Of a stretch of DNA of 64,000 bases, positions 35,405-47,240 are shown in pieces (position 1 is the first letter of the stretch; the number at the start of each line of letters is the position of its first letter). Made by a program: the position numbers and the translations under genes. The notes beneath the pieces were generated by a model, which did not search any database, had not been told where the DNA came from, and saw nothing but the letters and a program-made list of their open reading frames with translations. Origin of the DNA: Colias croceus (lineage: Eukaryota; Arthropoda; Insecta; Lepidoptera; Pieridae); assembly GCF_905220415.1 (NCBI RefSeq), contig NC_059543.1:372001-436000 (forward strand). The letters run 5' to 3'.

Positions 35405-35692
35405 AAGTCAGATAATGCCACATGAAATTATGAAAGGTGCTGGTTAATCTTGAATGAGTAATAACGTGTAATAATAGATATTGTGTGTGATGATTGAATG
35501 TGCTGTTAGTTTGTATGGTTGGTGAGAAGTATGAGAGAATGTTATGAGGTATTAGATATATGAAGTATAAACGTTTTTTTAGTGTACATTTATACAACAG
35601 GAGTATTTTTAACAACATAAAAGATATTGAGTAGTACACATAAGTAAATAATAAACAACAATAATTATACATTATCTTGCACAGAAACATTT

Positions 35693-36337
35693 TTACACTG
35701 TATTTGTTAACCCGTTTTTTTGTTTCAGGTCGACGAGTTGCTGCTCACTATTAATCATTATAGGAGGCGAACCTTCACTTTTCCTGATAAAGACCCGGCC
35801 ATTCGTGGTCCAGCAGAAATCATATTTATTTGTTTTTGCTAAATCCCGAGCCAAAAAGTATAACCGTCTTGCCCTTGGAGTTAGATATTCTGAGACGTAT
35901 ACATAACTATTCTCACCCAGGCCTAAATGAGTAGTGTTGAGCCGGTCGGTTGTATTTGACGCGTTATATTTTTTACTTGCATGTAGTATATTAGCTTTCG
36001 TAATAGTCGAACAATATTCAATGATTAAGGGTCTATCAGTAGCTGATTTACCCCTTATCCGATACACATCTTTTAAAGCGTTTTGTTGGTATTCGACTCG
36101 TAATTTAGAATGTAGTTTCTCTACAAGAGAACAAAGTTCATGTTTAGATTCGCGGGGCTTCGCAGGTATTCCCCTTATTTCCAGGCATGTGCTTCGATTG
36201 TAACGATCCGACTCCTCCAGTTTGCTCTCCAATTTTTTTATATAATCTTCGCTTTTAGCCTTCTCGCTTTCAAGAGATACCACTCGTTTGTTTAAATCTT
36301 CGCATTGTTGAATGTAGTATTGTCCAGATCTAAACAT
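35693..36337 (-). CDS. LINE ORF1 fragment, coiled coil plus FP-like domain (about 214 aa)
   Basis: The frame is open from a TTG-equivalent at 36343. The first ATG is at 36337. Residues about 8-50 are a charged heptad-like coiled coil (EDLNKRVVSLESEKAKSE). LEIRGIP follows, and later YVSEYLTPRARRLYFLARD and FCWTTNGRVFIRK. The latter block is the region shared between insect LINE ORF1 proteins and the baculovirus FP protein family. Such ORF1 proteins bind RNA and form the retrotransposition particle. The usual ORF1 is longer at the N terminus, so this one is probably 5' truncated together with the element. It lies 288 bp upstream of ORF2. Confidence 0.85.
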   Translation of the reverse strand: MFRSGQYYIQQCEDLNKRVVSLESEKAKSEDYIKKLESKLEESDRYNRSTCLEIRGIPAKPRESKHELCSLVEKLHSKLRVEYQQNALKDVYRIRGKSATDRPLIIEYCSTITKANILHASKKYNASNTTDRLNTTHLGLGENSYVYVSEYLTPRARRLYFLARDLAKTNKYDFCWTTNGRVFIRKSEGSPPIMINSEQQLVDLKQKNGLTNTV

Positions 36338-36350
36338 TCTCAACTCTACA

Positions 36351-37205
36351 CCACCAAGGATGTGCTATGCTAATCAAACAATACAATTTTTTGATACGCA
36401 AATGTCGCTAACAAATGAATGTCGTCCAAGAGTTGCCAAATGCGGTTAAGATATGTTACTGAGGGCAAGGAATTAACCGAATTGTACGCTTTTTATGGCT
36501 ATCATATTTCTTACTAGTTATTATTGTCGGCCGGAATAAAGTTATGTTTTTGTAAGGGAGAAACTATTTATGGATGTTTAAATGGGGTAGTGTTTTAGTT
36601 ATCTAATTGCGGGTTAAATAATAATTATAGGACTTGTCTTCATTTAATAGGGGTATCTTAGTTGAAAGTCGTGCAGTTCGTGGATGTTTCATTTGTTTTA
36701 TATACTCACTTCTTACTACTTTATACTTTTTACATTAGTCTATGCTCCGCATAAATAAGCCTTTTACATTACCTAGAGTCTGCTTATCTGCTAATCAAAC
36801 CCAGAACCTCCTGATTACAACTTTAGTCACCTCTTCTTTTAAAACGAACGTAACAACGGTTGTCATACCTTAACCAATAAATCCGTACATTTATCACAAT
36901 TCACATAACTTTATAGACGAATGCATAATATCTGAAGCTTAATGTCATTGTCGAATAAAATAGGGGATGCTTGAGATGGGGTGTAAGTGATTTTTACAGT
37001 CGCTGCTCACGTCATAACGGGGCAAAGTATCACTGTATCATGTCATTAAATAATGTCATTTGTTGTGTACCGAAATATTAGATTAAATATTAGAAATAAT
37101 GTTAAATAATAAAAATAACTGCGTCAAACCTATTTAATAAATAGCACATCTAAATATGTAATATGTAGTTATTAATAATATCAAATCTGTTTTATTTATT
37201 ACTTT
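36351..37205. other. Non-coding
   Basis: Sequence upstream of the LINE. No target duplication matching the LINE 3' flank could be found, and no other feature is recognised. Confidence 0.4.
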
Positions 37206-37705
37206 TCCGTTTTTGAAGTCGGTTGTTTTTAACGCAGTTATTTTTATTTAATACTTTTTAGTGTGTTTTTCAACAAGAATCAAACGAGCTCAATCTCGAT
37301 AAAGTTGAGTCAATATATTACTGAGTTCCTATGGCCACCTTCCGATTCCATCATCAAATCAGCTCTATGTCATGATAATGTTTCATCGCTATCCAATTTA
37401 CATACTTATGCAAAATTTCAGCTCAATTGGTAACCGGGAAGTGAATCAAAGTTATTTGCTACATTTCAATTAAGTCATCGAGTACAGACAAAAATGTTCA
37501 TAAAATAAAAACTACTGGGCCTATCCGAATAAAATTTTTATGGGACCAATTCAACACCATCCCGCATCGCGGCATCGAATAAAAAAAGAATCACGTACCT
37601 AAATCGGTTCAGAAACCTCGGAGTAATCGGTGTACATACATACAAAAAAAAATTATACCGGCCGAATTGAAAACCTCCTCCTTTTTTTTGAAGTTGGTTA
37701 AAAAA
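37206..37705 (-). repeat. Second GGAGGAGGTT-family repeat, opposite orientation
   Basis: The reverse complement runs from AACCAACTTCAAAAAAAAGGAGGAGG (37700-37670) through ATTCGGCCGGTATAA and the CCGAGGTTTCTGAACCGA block to AATAACTGCGTTAAAAACAACCGACTTC (about 37240-37206). Compared with the copy at 30608-30871, the distal TTTTTAACGCAGTTAT segment is in the opposite orientation relative to the rest, so the two copies differ in how their ends are joined. Confidence 0.6.
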
Positions 37706-37796
37706 AGACAAGTGGTCAATTATTTATACACTTAAGTACCTATGAATTACTATATTGTATAGATAATAATTACCTAAATTGATATACCTATTTTTT

Positions 37797-37926
37797 GAAG
37801 TGAAACTTCTTTAGGCGCGTTGAGAGTAAAATTTTAAGGTCGTGTCCGTCCTAATACAGTAACGTCATGGAGTAAGGCGCCGGTTTTGGTAGGTATCTAT
37901 GAATCTTACCGAAAAAGTTTCACTTC
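37797..37926. mobile_element. MITE with GAAGTGAAACTTC terminal repeat (130 bp)
   Basis: GAAGTGAAACTTCTTTAGG at 37797 faces CCGAAAAAGTTTCACTTC at 37909-37926, an inverted pair with a few mismatches. The interior has no ORF. A cleaner copy of the same family is at 53590-53754. The superfamily is not assigned, and no convincing target duplication is seen. Confidence 0.6.
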
Positions 37927-38394
37927 TGACACGTGAGCTCGTCACACTCGCTTTTTTATTTATCTCACACATAATTTCGTGTGTCTCATCTACACGATAA
38001 ATTATATTTCCTCATATTAAAATATCATTTCATAGAATACAAAGAAACTACACGTTGTCGGCACCCAGTCACACGGAAGCGTACCTAATAGTCAAATATA
38101 TCAATCGACGCGACGGTGTGAGTGCGGCCAGATAGTTCGCACCTATTAAATGAATGATTGATACCTAGTTATTTGTTTTATTAAGTAGGTACATAATATT
38201 ATGTTAATACAGAACATATGTTAGTTTTTGTGTAATATGAAGACCAAGGGGATTATTATAGGGTAGAGTTTGATACTATAATAATACAACAGCGTCTTTT
38301 GATGCAATATTGACATTATTAAATAATTACCTATACTTATTAATTTTAATAATAAAAAAAAACTACTTGATGAAATATAATGTTTATCCGTACG

Positions 38395-38500
38395 TCTTGT
38401 TCTCTGGAAGAAATCGCTGCATGGCGTTAAGACCGCCAATTATTTAAATGTATTCTTAGGTTAAATTGTATTTATTGTACAGTAATAAAGAATTAGGTAG
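38395..38500 (+). mobile_element. LINE 3' end (RTE-like), diverged copy
   Basis: TCTGGAAGAAATCGCTGCATGGCGTTAAGACCGCC matches the 3' region at 11858-11905, and an AATAAAG signal follows near 38482. It is truncated, with no coding part. Confidence 0.5.
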
Positions 38501-38976
38501 GTACCTAATAAATAATTAAATGTTTGTTGTTTTAGTAGTTACTTTAAATAAATAATTCAATGTTTATATCGCACAAAATTAAAAAAACAAATAAAATAAT
38601 CAGATTTCTTTCCCTCGTACTATTTTACGAAGAGCCACGTGACTCCAAGCTCTGACTTATGCTCTCTTCCTTCCGGTTTCACGCCAGGCCTTCCTTTATT
38701 TTATTTTCAAATATATTTATTGCATGTATACTTTTTTTACGTTTTTCGACTATATAATATGTTATTTACCAACACGCACTTGAATGGCGCAAAGCCTCGT
38801 TTCATAAAAATGAGGAAAAACGTCATTAGCTGTGTGATTAGCTGCATAAAAAGCATGAGTTAAAATAATTTACGACATAATAATTTTACACAATCATAAA
38901 AACAACCACATTTAATTGACTCTATCTTGTCTTAAATTCAGACAATTTTAACACCTCATTAATAATTATAAATCAA

Positions 38977-39205
38977 CTAACTGTTGCCCGCAGCTTCGCT
39001 TGCGTGGAAAAGATAAATTTTCATGGTATAAGTTTTCATCCCCTATTTTACCCCTTTAGGGGATGAATTTTCTAAAATCCTTTCTACGTTATGACATCTA
39101 CCTGCATGCCTTTCAGCCCGATACCTACGTCCAGTGGTTTGGGCTGTGCGTTGATAGATCACTATATCAGTCACCTTTGAGTTTTATATAGGTATTATAT
39201 ATAGA
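38977..39205 (-). mobile_element. Older Helitron copy (229 bp)
   Basis: On the minus strand it starts A|TCTATATATAATACC and ends with hairpin CGCAAGCGAAGCTGCGGGC, then TTAG|T (a variant of CTAG). The interior has the CAGTGGTTTGGGCTGTGCGT string and ATTTTACCCCTTTAGGGG seen in many lepidopteran copies. Confidence 0.65.
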
Positions 39206-40460
39206 TACCATGCCATAGTTAAAGCCCATATAGGTAAAGAAAGTGAAAGGGCTCATTCACATAAACTCTTCGACATACTCACATATTACATCATAATATT
39301 AAACCATTTTCCATGTAACACAAATGTATCTTTAAGTCCGTCCAGCAGGTATTAAATAAATCCGGTGAAATCCAGTTATCACTTACACACGTCGAAACCG
39401 CAAAATCGGTGACGGAAAGTTGCCATATGTACGGAATCGCTTGTCGAGCCTTCCGCACTGTTGCCTCTATCCGCTCATTATCCTATACACTCATACCAAT
39501 CAAATACCAAACCTATCGCAATCACTTAAAACACAAATTCCCATAACGACCCAATCAGACCACATTAAACCGTACTAAATACTCGTTCAAAACACGACTT
39601 TATTGCGTTCCAATAAAGATAGCTTTTGCCTATCAATTCGCTCCAGGTGACATTTTGAATTATATTCCATTTACAAAACAATGATCTGACTGGTCAGTAC
39701 TTACTGTTTTCATATTTGCATTTGAATATCTACCGTATTTCCATGGTGTAAGACGTAATTTCAAGCAGCTGTCAAATTTCATTAAACAGGAATTGTTTTT
39801 AATTCTTTAAGCGGTGTCATTTGAAACTGGACTCTATGTCATACGTGTAGGGTTCATTTTAGATGATGATTTCGTTAATCTTATTTGTGTATTGTTCGTG
39901 TCCGAATGCATGCGGCCGGATGCGAATTAATGCGGATTTTCAGGTGCGCGCCAACACACTGATGTCTGAATGCCGTAGATTGGAGAGCTATATATCTTAT
40001 CTATTTACTAGCTGATAAATACTGTTATTGTGAATAGCTTTTGTGAACAAAAAATATAATGAGTGGTTATTCGTGGTGAAAATTAATATAATAATTCAAA
40101 CAAAATGATTTTATTTATTGCTTTATCTCAATGCCATAATTTCCCCCGAAAGTAATAAAAATTGCCTATAAAAATATAGATAAACATATACTATCATTAG
40201 CTTTAACTGCGGTTAATTTTGTCCAAAATAGATTACATCTCTATTGATAGATTACCTTACAAAATACCTTCGTAGAAAATTATTTTCTATCTACCCTACA
40301 TTTTCGGGATAAAAAACCTGCTTCGTCACACTCATTGTGCACCTGCCACTCCAACTGTAATTAATTATTACCTACCCCTCCCCCCTCCTCATGCCTTCCC
40401 CCCTTACCTTGTGTCATGTCAAGGTAGCGTATTGTTTTGGGAAACGCAGTGTCACCGTGC
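39206..40460. other. Non-coding
   Basis: Positions 39370-39480 are more complex (AAACCGCAAAATCGG, a Runt-like core, and GACGGAAAGTTGCC) and could be regulatory. Otherwise the stretch is AT-rich, with a C-rich patch at 40375-40405. Confidence 0.3.
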
Positions 40461-40464
40461 TTAA

Positions 40465-41975
40465 CCCTTAAATTGTCACCCCTAGATAACTTGTGTTTAT
40501 AATGTCCAAATTTGGAGGACGTATTGGAATTAGGATAGAAAAGAGGAAAATGAAAAAAAAAATTAAAAATTTTAATTTTTTCTATTGTTTTCACTATGTC
40601 ACATAAAACGGACATTGCCAATTATATGTACATGTTCGAACCGTCACATATAACGGACATTGTACATTATTCCTGCAACCGTGGTACATGACTACAATGC
40701 ACATTTTCAACTCTGTAATTCAAAATTATTATCAAATTATAATTATGGAGGATCTAGAATAAGCTTTTCAAACGTCTGTCTTAAAATGTTGGTTAAAACT
40801 TTAACGATATCGTTAAAAATAATGGATTTTAAAAAACGACAGTACTAAAAATCACAGCCTAAGAATATGCTAAGAATTGGAATAGAAATAGTATTACATA
40901 GCCTGAGAACTTATCTAATACACCAAGAAAGTCCTCTTCCCATTCACTAAATTGTACAGTTTGAAATGTGTTTGCTTCATCGTATGCAAAGAAGTCGTAT
41001 ACCATGCCTGAAGTACCAAAACGAACAGGAAATTTAAATCGCTTTTTTTGGATTCTTTGGCATATATTATATCCATTGTCTGCCTGTTTTTTAATTTGTA
41101 AGGTATTATATTATTTAAATTTTCAAACATTGGGTGGTATTTCTGGTAAGTAACATGATGCTGTGGCTGAAGAACTACTGAGAAGTAGGGAAGATTCATC
41201 TCACACCTCATGTAATGGCTGTAATTCTGCAGCAATAATATTTTGTTGATGGTAAAAATTCTGACTTTTTGAATCTTCATTGTGTCTCAAATCAATATGT
41301 CGTATAATTCCGAAGGTATGGTGCTGGGGGTAAATGATTGACACTGTTATCATAGTGAAATCACTCCTGTAGGTCTACATTTCCTTCGAAATCGACATCT
41401 CAACTCAACGCCAGACTCTTCAGCTTCCGCCAGAGGTAGTGAGGGAATTTTTTATTGATTGCCAAGTCATGCTCCTGTAAAATATAATAAAAATAGAGAA
41501 AAATATATCAAAATTATTCCGTTGAAAATGGAGGGCCTTATTGGCAACGTCCGTTACATAGGACATGTGAAGAATACCCTAGTATATACTCCAAGTTGTC
41601 AACGTCCGTTTTATGGGACATCGTATATAAACGAATATTTGTATACCAAATATTGTAAAATATGTCAAAATTATGTCAAAATACTATACTTACAATCGTA
41701 TTCTAACTAATAATATAACATTATAAGCAAAATAGCCAAAATACTTACAGATATTATCAATTTTATCAAAAGAGTCAAGAGATCCGTTTTTTGCAATTTT
41801 CAAATGGTCACCATTCGCGACTGTACATGGCTTTGGTAAAAAAACCTGCATGTACGCGAAGGACATAGCTAGTCTCTTCCCAATATACCGATTAGCGAAG
41901 CTTAGGTCTGCCATAACAGCGCCAGCATGTGTGTAAATACTATGTCTTTTAAAACGGACGAAATCAATTTAAGGG
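40465..41975 (-). mobile_element. Degenerate piggyBac-like element
   Basis: TTAA (40461-40464) is followed by CCCTTAAATTG, and CAATTTAAGGG at the far end is followed by TTCG, apparently a decayed TTAA. Inside are inverted subterminal motifs: CACATAAAACGGACATTG and CACATATAACGGACATTG on the left, CAACGTCCGTTACATAGGAC and CAACGTCCGTTTTATGGGAC on the right. A transposase relic on the minus strand is described separately. The element is 1511 bp and not autonomous. Confidence 0.65.
40902..41160 (-). pseudogene. piggyBac transposase relic
   Basis: On the minus strand, one frame (about 41032-40902) reads FPVRFGTSGMVYDFFAYDE and then FSEWEEDFLGVLDKFS. This resembles the part of piggyBac transposases written FKLFVRxGxSGxVYDFxxY, just before the second catalytic region. 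The preceding stretch (IIPYKLKNRQT) is in another frame, so at least one frameshift separates them. Most of the protein, including the catalytic aspartates, is not recognisable. The family call rests on this motif plus the TTAA-type ends. Confidence 0.55.
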
Positions 41976-42010
41976 TTCGTAGTTTAAACGGGAGGTTTAT
42001 TGTTAGTTAA

Positions 42011-42379
42011 ACGACGGATTAAATAGTGGCTATTTTAAGTGTAGGTAATAATGTATTCTGTAGTATATGAGTGGAAATAATTAATTTAATTAATTGAAGA
42101 TATTATGTTCACTACTAGAGAGATATAATAATAGAATTAGAATTTTGTATCCAAATACAATGCTTTATGTTGTATTATTTCATACAACATTCTTTAAAAT
42201 TTAAGGAATCAACAACAATAAATTATTGACTTATTAATTTTTATCGTGAAAATAAGAAGTAGTATGCCTTTCTTTCAGGTTATACAAATTACTCGATAGG
42301 TACGAATATAAAAAAAAAACATATTGCTATCCACTTCTACTCTAATAAAGCAAAAAACATAAAATAACTGAACCGTCGT
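42011..42379. mobile_element. Candidate TTAA-flanked MITE (369 bp)
   Basis: TTAA at 42007-42010 is followed by ACGACGG, and CCGTCGT (42373-42379) is followed by TTAA. The 12-bp GTTAAACGACGG and CCGTCGTTTAAC are exact complements. The inverted repeat is short and does not begin with CCC, so the piggyBac assignment is tentative. No ORF. Confidence 0.45.
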
Positions 42380-42383
42380 TTAA

Positions 42384-44512
42384 CCGTGGTTCATGTAACC
42401 GGCGCTTTAGGTGCGTCATTGATTAACGAGGCAAGTGACGTGTTTATTGTTGCGAACTGCGAGTCATCCAGTCAGTCAGTCAGTCGTGCCACGGAGAGGT
42501 ACTCCTCTATATACTTATAGATATAGGTAATGGAATATAATAGTTGGGAAATGGGCAAGTAAATAGCCAAATTGAATACGTAATTCGTGGTAGAAGTAGT
42601 ATGGAAGAAGTATGGAAGTTATCAGAAGTATTTAAAACTAGGTGCTGGATACTGATTTGTAAGAACATAACCATTCTGAAGAACTCTAAGCTATGTATTT
42701 TGATGATATACCTACATATTATTTACGACAACAATTATAGTTCAATCAGTTGAAAATTATAAAAAAAAAGATAGAACGAATATTGTATAGATATCAACAT
42801 CGCGATACTAATAATAATGAAATGAAGATGTAAATTGCTTGAAGTGGTTAGATAGTTCAATACAAAAATTATGGAGTCCCCAATAAGTTTGTATGCAGGG
42901 CCGCCGTAAACCATGTAATCATATAGTCATACAAAGTAACTATTTCACTTGAAAATAATCATTTTTAAAGTGTGCAGAGTACGTAACCTGTAGTACGTAG
43001 AACATTCCAGAAACTTTGAAAAATATTAATTTGTAGTTCGCAAGCACTAACAAAACTTATTACCGCGGTACCAGGCGCGCATGACTGAGCGGATGTCGAC
43101 TCTAAGCATCTCATTAAAGTTCACCTCGCTGCGGTGGAGTCTTAGGTGAACTGTCAACGTGGCATGATGCCTTGGTAACGTTATAGTTTAGTTTGTTTTG
43201 TGCATGTTTCTGACTAGTCGGGTTTTATCCCGACTGTGGCAAAAGGAGGATCATGTATAAACAAAATCTATGTTATCTTGTTATTTGTTATGTATATTGT
43301 AATTTCATATTAGTTTAAATAAGCAGGGTCAAGGGAATTGTAACCTTTGCTCATAATTGCAAAGTGAACAGATAAAAAAATTGCAGGTCTTACACAATGC
43401 ATTTAGTGTCATATTTCAAGTAGGTAAGCCGTAAGCTGTTATATGACAGCAACTCCTTTTCATGAGGCAACAAATTTATAAGCTTGCTATGGAAATACCC
43501 AACATAAAATCTAATGAAGTAGATGGTAAATTAACTTTAACAAAACTCTATCTAATTGTGAGAGCTTCACGTAAAAGAGCTATGCTAGATTTTCTCCACT
43601 AAGATAAGTCTCCATATTAACACACAATAATAAATAACAATTTAAAGAACATTAATATGGACCATTGCAAGTTGGCGTAAATTTGTTTGCCTGAAGGTCG
43701 GGTAATAGAACATTTGGGCTTCTTGCGAACTATGCGAATTGCGAAACGAGCCGCTCGAATTATGGGGCCACTAAATGGGAGATAATTGATTATTCTTATT
43801 ACAGTGCAATAATATCACATCATCTAGAGATACAGATTCCGTACCTACATAAAGGTTTTAAATTTCATGTTTTATACAGACGAGATGACAACAGAGAAGA
43901 ATTAACTCTCAGCTAGTAGGTACTTATGTGTAGTCTACTCGAACTAAAAAGAAAATATAGCACGCTTAATATTTTGTTTTATATTTTATAGAAAATACAT
44001 ACGGATTTTATTGTTTGCCTATTATAAAAATTTAAATTTGAAATTAGCTTTGATTCTTCGAATGAATTTAAAAGATCGATTGCTAAAAGTACCTCTCGCA
44101 TTCTAGTCTAGCCAATATTATTATTTTTCTAGGAAAAGGGAACAGCGTCGCATTCCTAATTTTCTTCTAATGAGCTTTGCTTTGCTTCTTCCTAACCAAA
44201 CATTAATCACTATTTCAGCTCGTTCCATAGCCCCACGGGGCTTCTTAATATTAACTTTTGTCAAGGTATTCATCCCGGGGGCTCGGTGTAATGTAACAAA
44301 GATATTTACTGAAGCCTGATGCCTTTGTGCTTCCAACTTACGAACGTGGCTCCATTCTTTTGTGTAATGATTAAAATTTATTATGTGATGACCTTTGGAC
44401 TTTGAACTTGTTTGTGTAGGGAGATGAATTTGAAGATACTTTTCAATATAGTTATTATAAATATAAGTAGTTGTAGCAGGTAGAAATTACATATGAGCCC
44501 TGAGGGTTAGGA
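42384..44512. other. Non-coding
   Basis: A CAGT tandem (CCAGTCAGTCAGTCAGTC) lies at 42468-42485. Positions 43060-43240 are GC-richer and complex. A 71-codon minus-strand frame at 44336-44121 is not recognised. Confidence 0.35.
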
Positions 44513-45600
44513 TTAAAATGTTTTTAATTGCTTTACAATATTAGGTAATTGTGTCGTGGACCGATCGGGCCGCTCGGGGTTCAATGGGTTAATCAGTATA
44601 CACGAAGTTATTTCTATTAGAAGGTAAACAAAACATTTTAATTCAGAAGAATTAGAAAGTTTCAGTATGATCCAAAATAGCATCCATTTATTTAGTAAAA
44701 AAGGCAACCAACAATATTAACTCCGAAATAGGGTTGCGCAAGTAGTTATTGCGTACCATTATAAAAACAAAAGCAGTTGAAACTTTAAGCACCATAAAAC
44801 CTTTTCATTGTCGATGCGTTGCTGCGTCTGCCAAGAGCGGCCATTACGTAGATACCTCTGTTTGTACTTGCAAAGAGCCAACATGCTTCTGTAAGGGTGT
44901 TTGCCGATGTGTCGGAAAAGTGAAGTGATCAAATGTAATAGAAGTACAAAGAAAGAGGAAGGAAAGATGAATATAACTGCCCTTGTCATTTTCTTCAGCC
45001 AAACCACGTACACACTGACCAAGTTGGTGTGCGTTAATATTAGAAAGTATGGACCAACGCCCATTGCATTTACGTAGTATTTTTAAATTATAAAATTTAT
45101 CAAATTTCAACTTATAGTTTTAATGGTAACACCTATTTCTAGCCGACAAGTATAACCTGAAGATAGTAATTTAAATTTAATATGTAAAAATATTTTTCAT
45201 AACCAATCCTTTCAATGTTCATCTTGGAACGTTACAAGGCGTTACATCACCATGTGCCACCACCCTAAAAAGCTCTTAATTGCGTAGGAAAAGAATCCTT
45301 GACATAGAATACGTTTTAAGATTTAATATGTTCTTGGCGAGTTATACAGCTTGGCATCGCGTTAAACAAGCCAATTGTAAGTTTAGATTAAATGTGAACG
45401 AATACATGATAGCTGTTTTTAACTGTCCATTCATAAATTATTGGCTTTTTGTACTTCAAATAGAAAGAATGGTAAGTTGTAGTGATCGGTTGAAATTTTC
45501 TACAGATAATAATACCTGCCTTCTAAATAGAAACTTAGCTAAGATAGAAGAAGACTATGGTACTACGCTTTTCACACGCTCCCATTTTTAATAATTAATA
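44513..45600. other. Unassigned region with possible transposon end
   Basis: CGGGGTTCAATGGG|TTAA at 44576-44593 looks like one end of a piggyBac-type element, but no partner end was found. Two overlapping minus-strand frames (45110-44759) and a 103-codon plus-strand frame (45280-45591) have no recognisable domains. Confidence 0.3.
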
Positions 45601-47010
45601 CATAATATTATCTAATAGATTCATACAACTTCATACCGTTATCAAAATTAGCTCTTCTCTTTCTAATGATTTTTTTATACCTTTTATTACAGATATTATG
45701 ATGAAACATGGATTCAACAAACCTGCATTGTGAAAACTAAACAACGATATCATTAAAACGAATGAATTACGATTACGTAATGAGAGAAGGCGATTCACTG
45801 AATATTATTATAATATTGATTATTGGAATACAGAAAATGGTCACACTGCCTCTATAATTATAATATCCAATTTGCACGTGATTATTGCAACCACCCTGAG
45901 TTCGTTACACGTTTGAAACCAATTAAGTTGATCATCCACAAGTCCGTAAAACTTTGAAGTGAAGCAAATGAGAAACCTATTTGCCCTAAAACTCACGAAT
46001 ATAATGTTGATGTTACTAAACTCTTTAGGTACTATAAAAGAAACAAATCATAAACAAAGATTTAATTTGGATTTAATAAAATAACTTTTCCAAATCCCTC
46101 AAGTACCTATAGTAGTCACCTACGTTGAACGATAAATTTTCTATCAAAGTTACATTCTGTGCAATATAATATTAACCCGCGGCTTTGTCTGCTCCCAATT
46201 GATTGAGCTCGAACAATATCTTGCACGTGTAGACAAGAAGCCGTATTCTGAATATTGTTTGATAATGAACCGAGATTGAAGTGGTATTGAAAGTGAACTA
46301 TAAATAGAGGTTATTAGGAAAAGTCATGCGATAATAATTGTACATTATTAGGATAGTAGATCCTGTTACTATCGTAATAATTACCTGCTGGTAAACATAA
46401 ACATTTAAGTTATAAGTAGGTACCTACACAACTAATATTATTAAACAATTTATTCCGAGTACGATAATTTTAAACGTAAATTGCAACGATTAGGTACTTT
46501 ATTTATAAAACAAAACTGCATTATTTACTAACAGGTAGTTTTTCTACATTCTAGAAATGATTTTATGCTTCAACACACCTTTAAATCATCATCTTCATAT
46601 TATTAAAAAAAAAACTGCTTTTAAACCAGAATTAGCGTGCCATAAATGTACCAAGGGCACAACCCTTTGACTGAACATTCAATTGACAGGCGAGAGGAAA
46701 AATCTCACCGCCGTTACAATAGTTATGTGGCTTCGTGAAGACTAATTAGGTATTTGTGTGAAATATTTTCATAGGAATAATGAGGTAAAAAGGTTTTAAA
46801 ATTAGGCCGAAGACATAATATATTAATTATTGTAATATTATAATGATTAAAATTCGATATCGAATTTTTGTAAATTTCTACAAATAAATTGTGAGAAATA
46901 TAGATTTAAGCCGTTTCTCATTCATAATATATTTGATATGAGATTTATTGATAACTAACGTAACGTTAAGAGTTACCATAATTGCATTTATTAACATCCA
47001 TTCCATCCAA
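45601..47010. other. Non-coding, Helitron scrap
   Basis: A short remnant of a Helitron 3' hairpin (ACCCGCGGCTTTGTCTGC) lies at about 46174-46192. The remainder is AT-rich, with no feature. Confidence 0.35.
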
Positions 47011-47240
47011 TCTACCATTTAAGAGGAAAAATACCTATTACTAATTGTTTGTTTTGATCTATCTGAAAAACTACTCGACCAAATTCAAATAATTTATTGC
47101 TTACCAATACATTTTTACATATTAGTTACCATAAGCAGGTATTGCAATACATTCCATTGACATAGGTACCATTAGAAAATTATTTATGTTTTCCGACTTA
47201 TAATATAGGCCAGCCAGGTGAAGCCGGGAGGAGCGACTAG
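47011..47240 (+). mobile_element. Degenerate Helitron (about 230 bp)
   Basis: Starts A|TCTACCATTTAAGAGGAAAA and ends CAGGTGAAGCCGGGAGGAGCGACTAG|T. The interior aligns loosely with the copy in the THAP intron (21687-21860). Confidence 0.6.

Larger units (their letters stand above)
32028..36350 (-). mobile_element. Non-LTR retrotransposon (CR1/Jockey-group LINE), 5' truncated
   Basis: On the minus strand the order is ORF1 remnant (36337-35693), a spacer of about 290 bp, ORF2 (35404-32471), a 440-bp 3' untranslated region that includes a GT microsatellite, and a 36-nt poly(A) tail (T36 at 32028-32063). Two ORFs with an APE-type endonuclease place it in the CR1/Jockey group. The FP-like ORF1 points to a CR1-type lineage, but the exact clade is uncertain. 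The 5' end is missing and no target duplication was found. It is flanked at a distance by inverted copies of the GGAGGAGGTT repeat. Confidence 0.88.

Noticed and set aside
35385..35690. 101-codon minus-strand frame between ORF1 and ORF2
   Set aside because: Lies in the LINE inter-ORF spacer and has a hydrophobic, AT-driven composition without a known domain.
44576..44593. piggyBac-like end with GGGTTAA
   Set aside because: No matching opposite end could be located, so no element is called; noted only in the region entry.
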